Shown one piece after another: positions 5,189 to 5,294 of a stretch of 5,294 nt of DNA; the first letter of the stretch is position 1, and each line of letters starts with the position of its first letter. The DNA is from Sphingomonas sp. (lineage in GTDB: Bacteria > Pseudomonadota > Alphaproteobacteria > Sphingomonadales > Sphingomonadaceae). Under the pieces are notes generated by a model. The model was not told the origin of the DNA, did not search any database, and saw only the letters and a list, made by a program, of their open reading frames with translations. The stretch is taken from positions 1 to 5,294 of the forward strand of contig PNLG01000152.1 in NCBI GenBank assembly GCA_013822915.1. Reading direction: 5' to 3'. Position numbers and translations under genes: made by a program.

Positions 5189-5294
5189 ATGAGTTTCGAT
5201 AAGGGGCGCCGCGGCGAACGCGGCGGGCGCGGCAGGGACAAGCGCGACGGGTTTGGCGATGGCGGCTTTGACGGCGGCTTTGGCGGCGGTGACC
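5189..5294 (+). CDS. Cold-shock-like protein with Gly/Arg/Asp-rich N-terminus (3' end outside window)
   Basis: Thirty-five codons are visible from the ATG at 5189. The product starts MSFDKGRRGERGGRG, continues with DKRDGFGDGGF and then a glycine/phenylalanine repeat. This matches the N-terminal extension I know from sphingomonad cold-shock-domain proteins, in which a Gly-rich disordered segment precedes the nucleic-acid-binding CSD (KGFGFI motif). The CSD itself would lie beyond the window, so the function is inferred. Such RGG-type segments can bind RNA weakly. The ribosome-binding site is poor: AGGG lies only 1 nt from the ATG, and GGGAAG is about 12 nt away. Codon use is strongly GC-ending, as in the neighbours. 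It diverges from nrnC. The alternative is another glycine-rich RNA-binding protein. Confidence 0.72.
   Translation, partial: MSFDKGRRGERGGRGRDKRDGFGDGGFDGGFGGGD

Noticed and set aside
4957..5202. 81-codon plus-strand frame in the divergent intergenic region
   Set aside because: No ribosome-binding site, mixed third positions with rare codons, no known motif, and it overlaps the start of the cold-shock-like gene in another frame.

Overview
The window is about 62-65% GC by eye and carries an alphaproteobacterial chromosomal core segment. Several things point to a sphingomonad (Sphingopyxis/Sphingomonas-like): the nrnC-lptC-lptA-lptB-rpoN order, a 206-residue NrnC, the tail of a ligase-associated DNA exonuclease, and a cold-shock-type protein with a long Gly/Arg/Asp-rich N-terminus. 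The assignment to sphingomonads is inference from protein character, not from a database search.

Layout. Bases 1-152 (+) are the last 49 codons of a ligase-associated DNA exonuclease. A nested stem-loop (151-198) lies between it and the convergent gene at 189-593 (-), a small STAS/SpoIIAA-like protein of unknown function. Then, all on the minus strand and transcribed right to left, come nrnC (4301-4921), lptC (3670-4308), lptA (3122-3664), lptB (2179-2952) and rpoN (667-2151). nrnC and lptC overlap by 8 bp, lptC and lptA are 5 bp apart, and lptB and rpoN are 27 bp apart. The only sizeable gap inside the cluster is the stretch between lptA and lptB, about 165 bp, where an internal promoter or regulatory site could lie. 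To the right is a 267-bp divergent intergenic region, followed by the start of a cold-shock-like gene (5189 onward, +) that runs off the window.

How the genes work together. LptC (inner-membrane bitopic protein), LptA (periplasmic bridge) and LptB (cytoplasmic ATPase) are three of the parts of the Lpt machine that extracts lipopolysaccharide or an equivalent glycolipid from the inner membrane and carries it to the outer membrane; LptF/G and LptD/E must be encoded elsewhere. NrnC finishes RNA degradation by cleaving dinucleotides. RpoN is sigma-54, which needs AAA+ activators that are not encoded here. The cluster is mostly ordinary core genome. The parts least explained are the STAS-like gene after rpoN, the lptA-lptB gap, and the disordered N-terminus of the cold-shock-like protein. 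I found no mobile element, CRISPR array, tRNA, rRNA or obviously new system.
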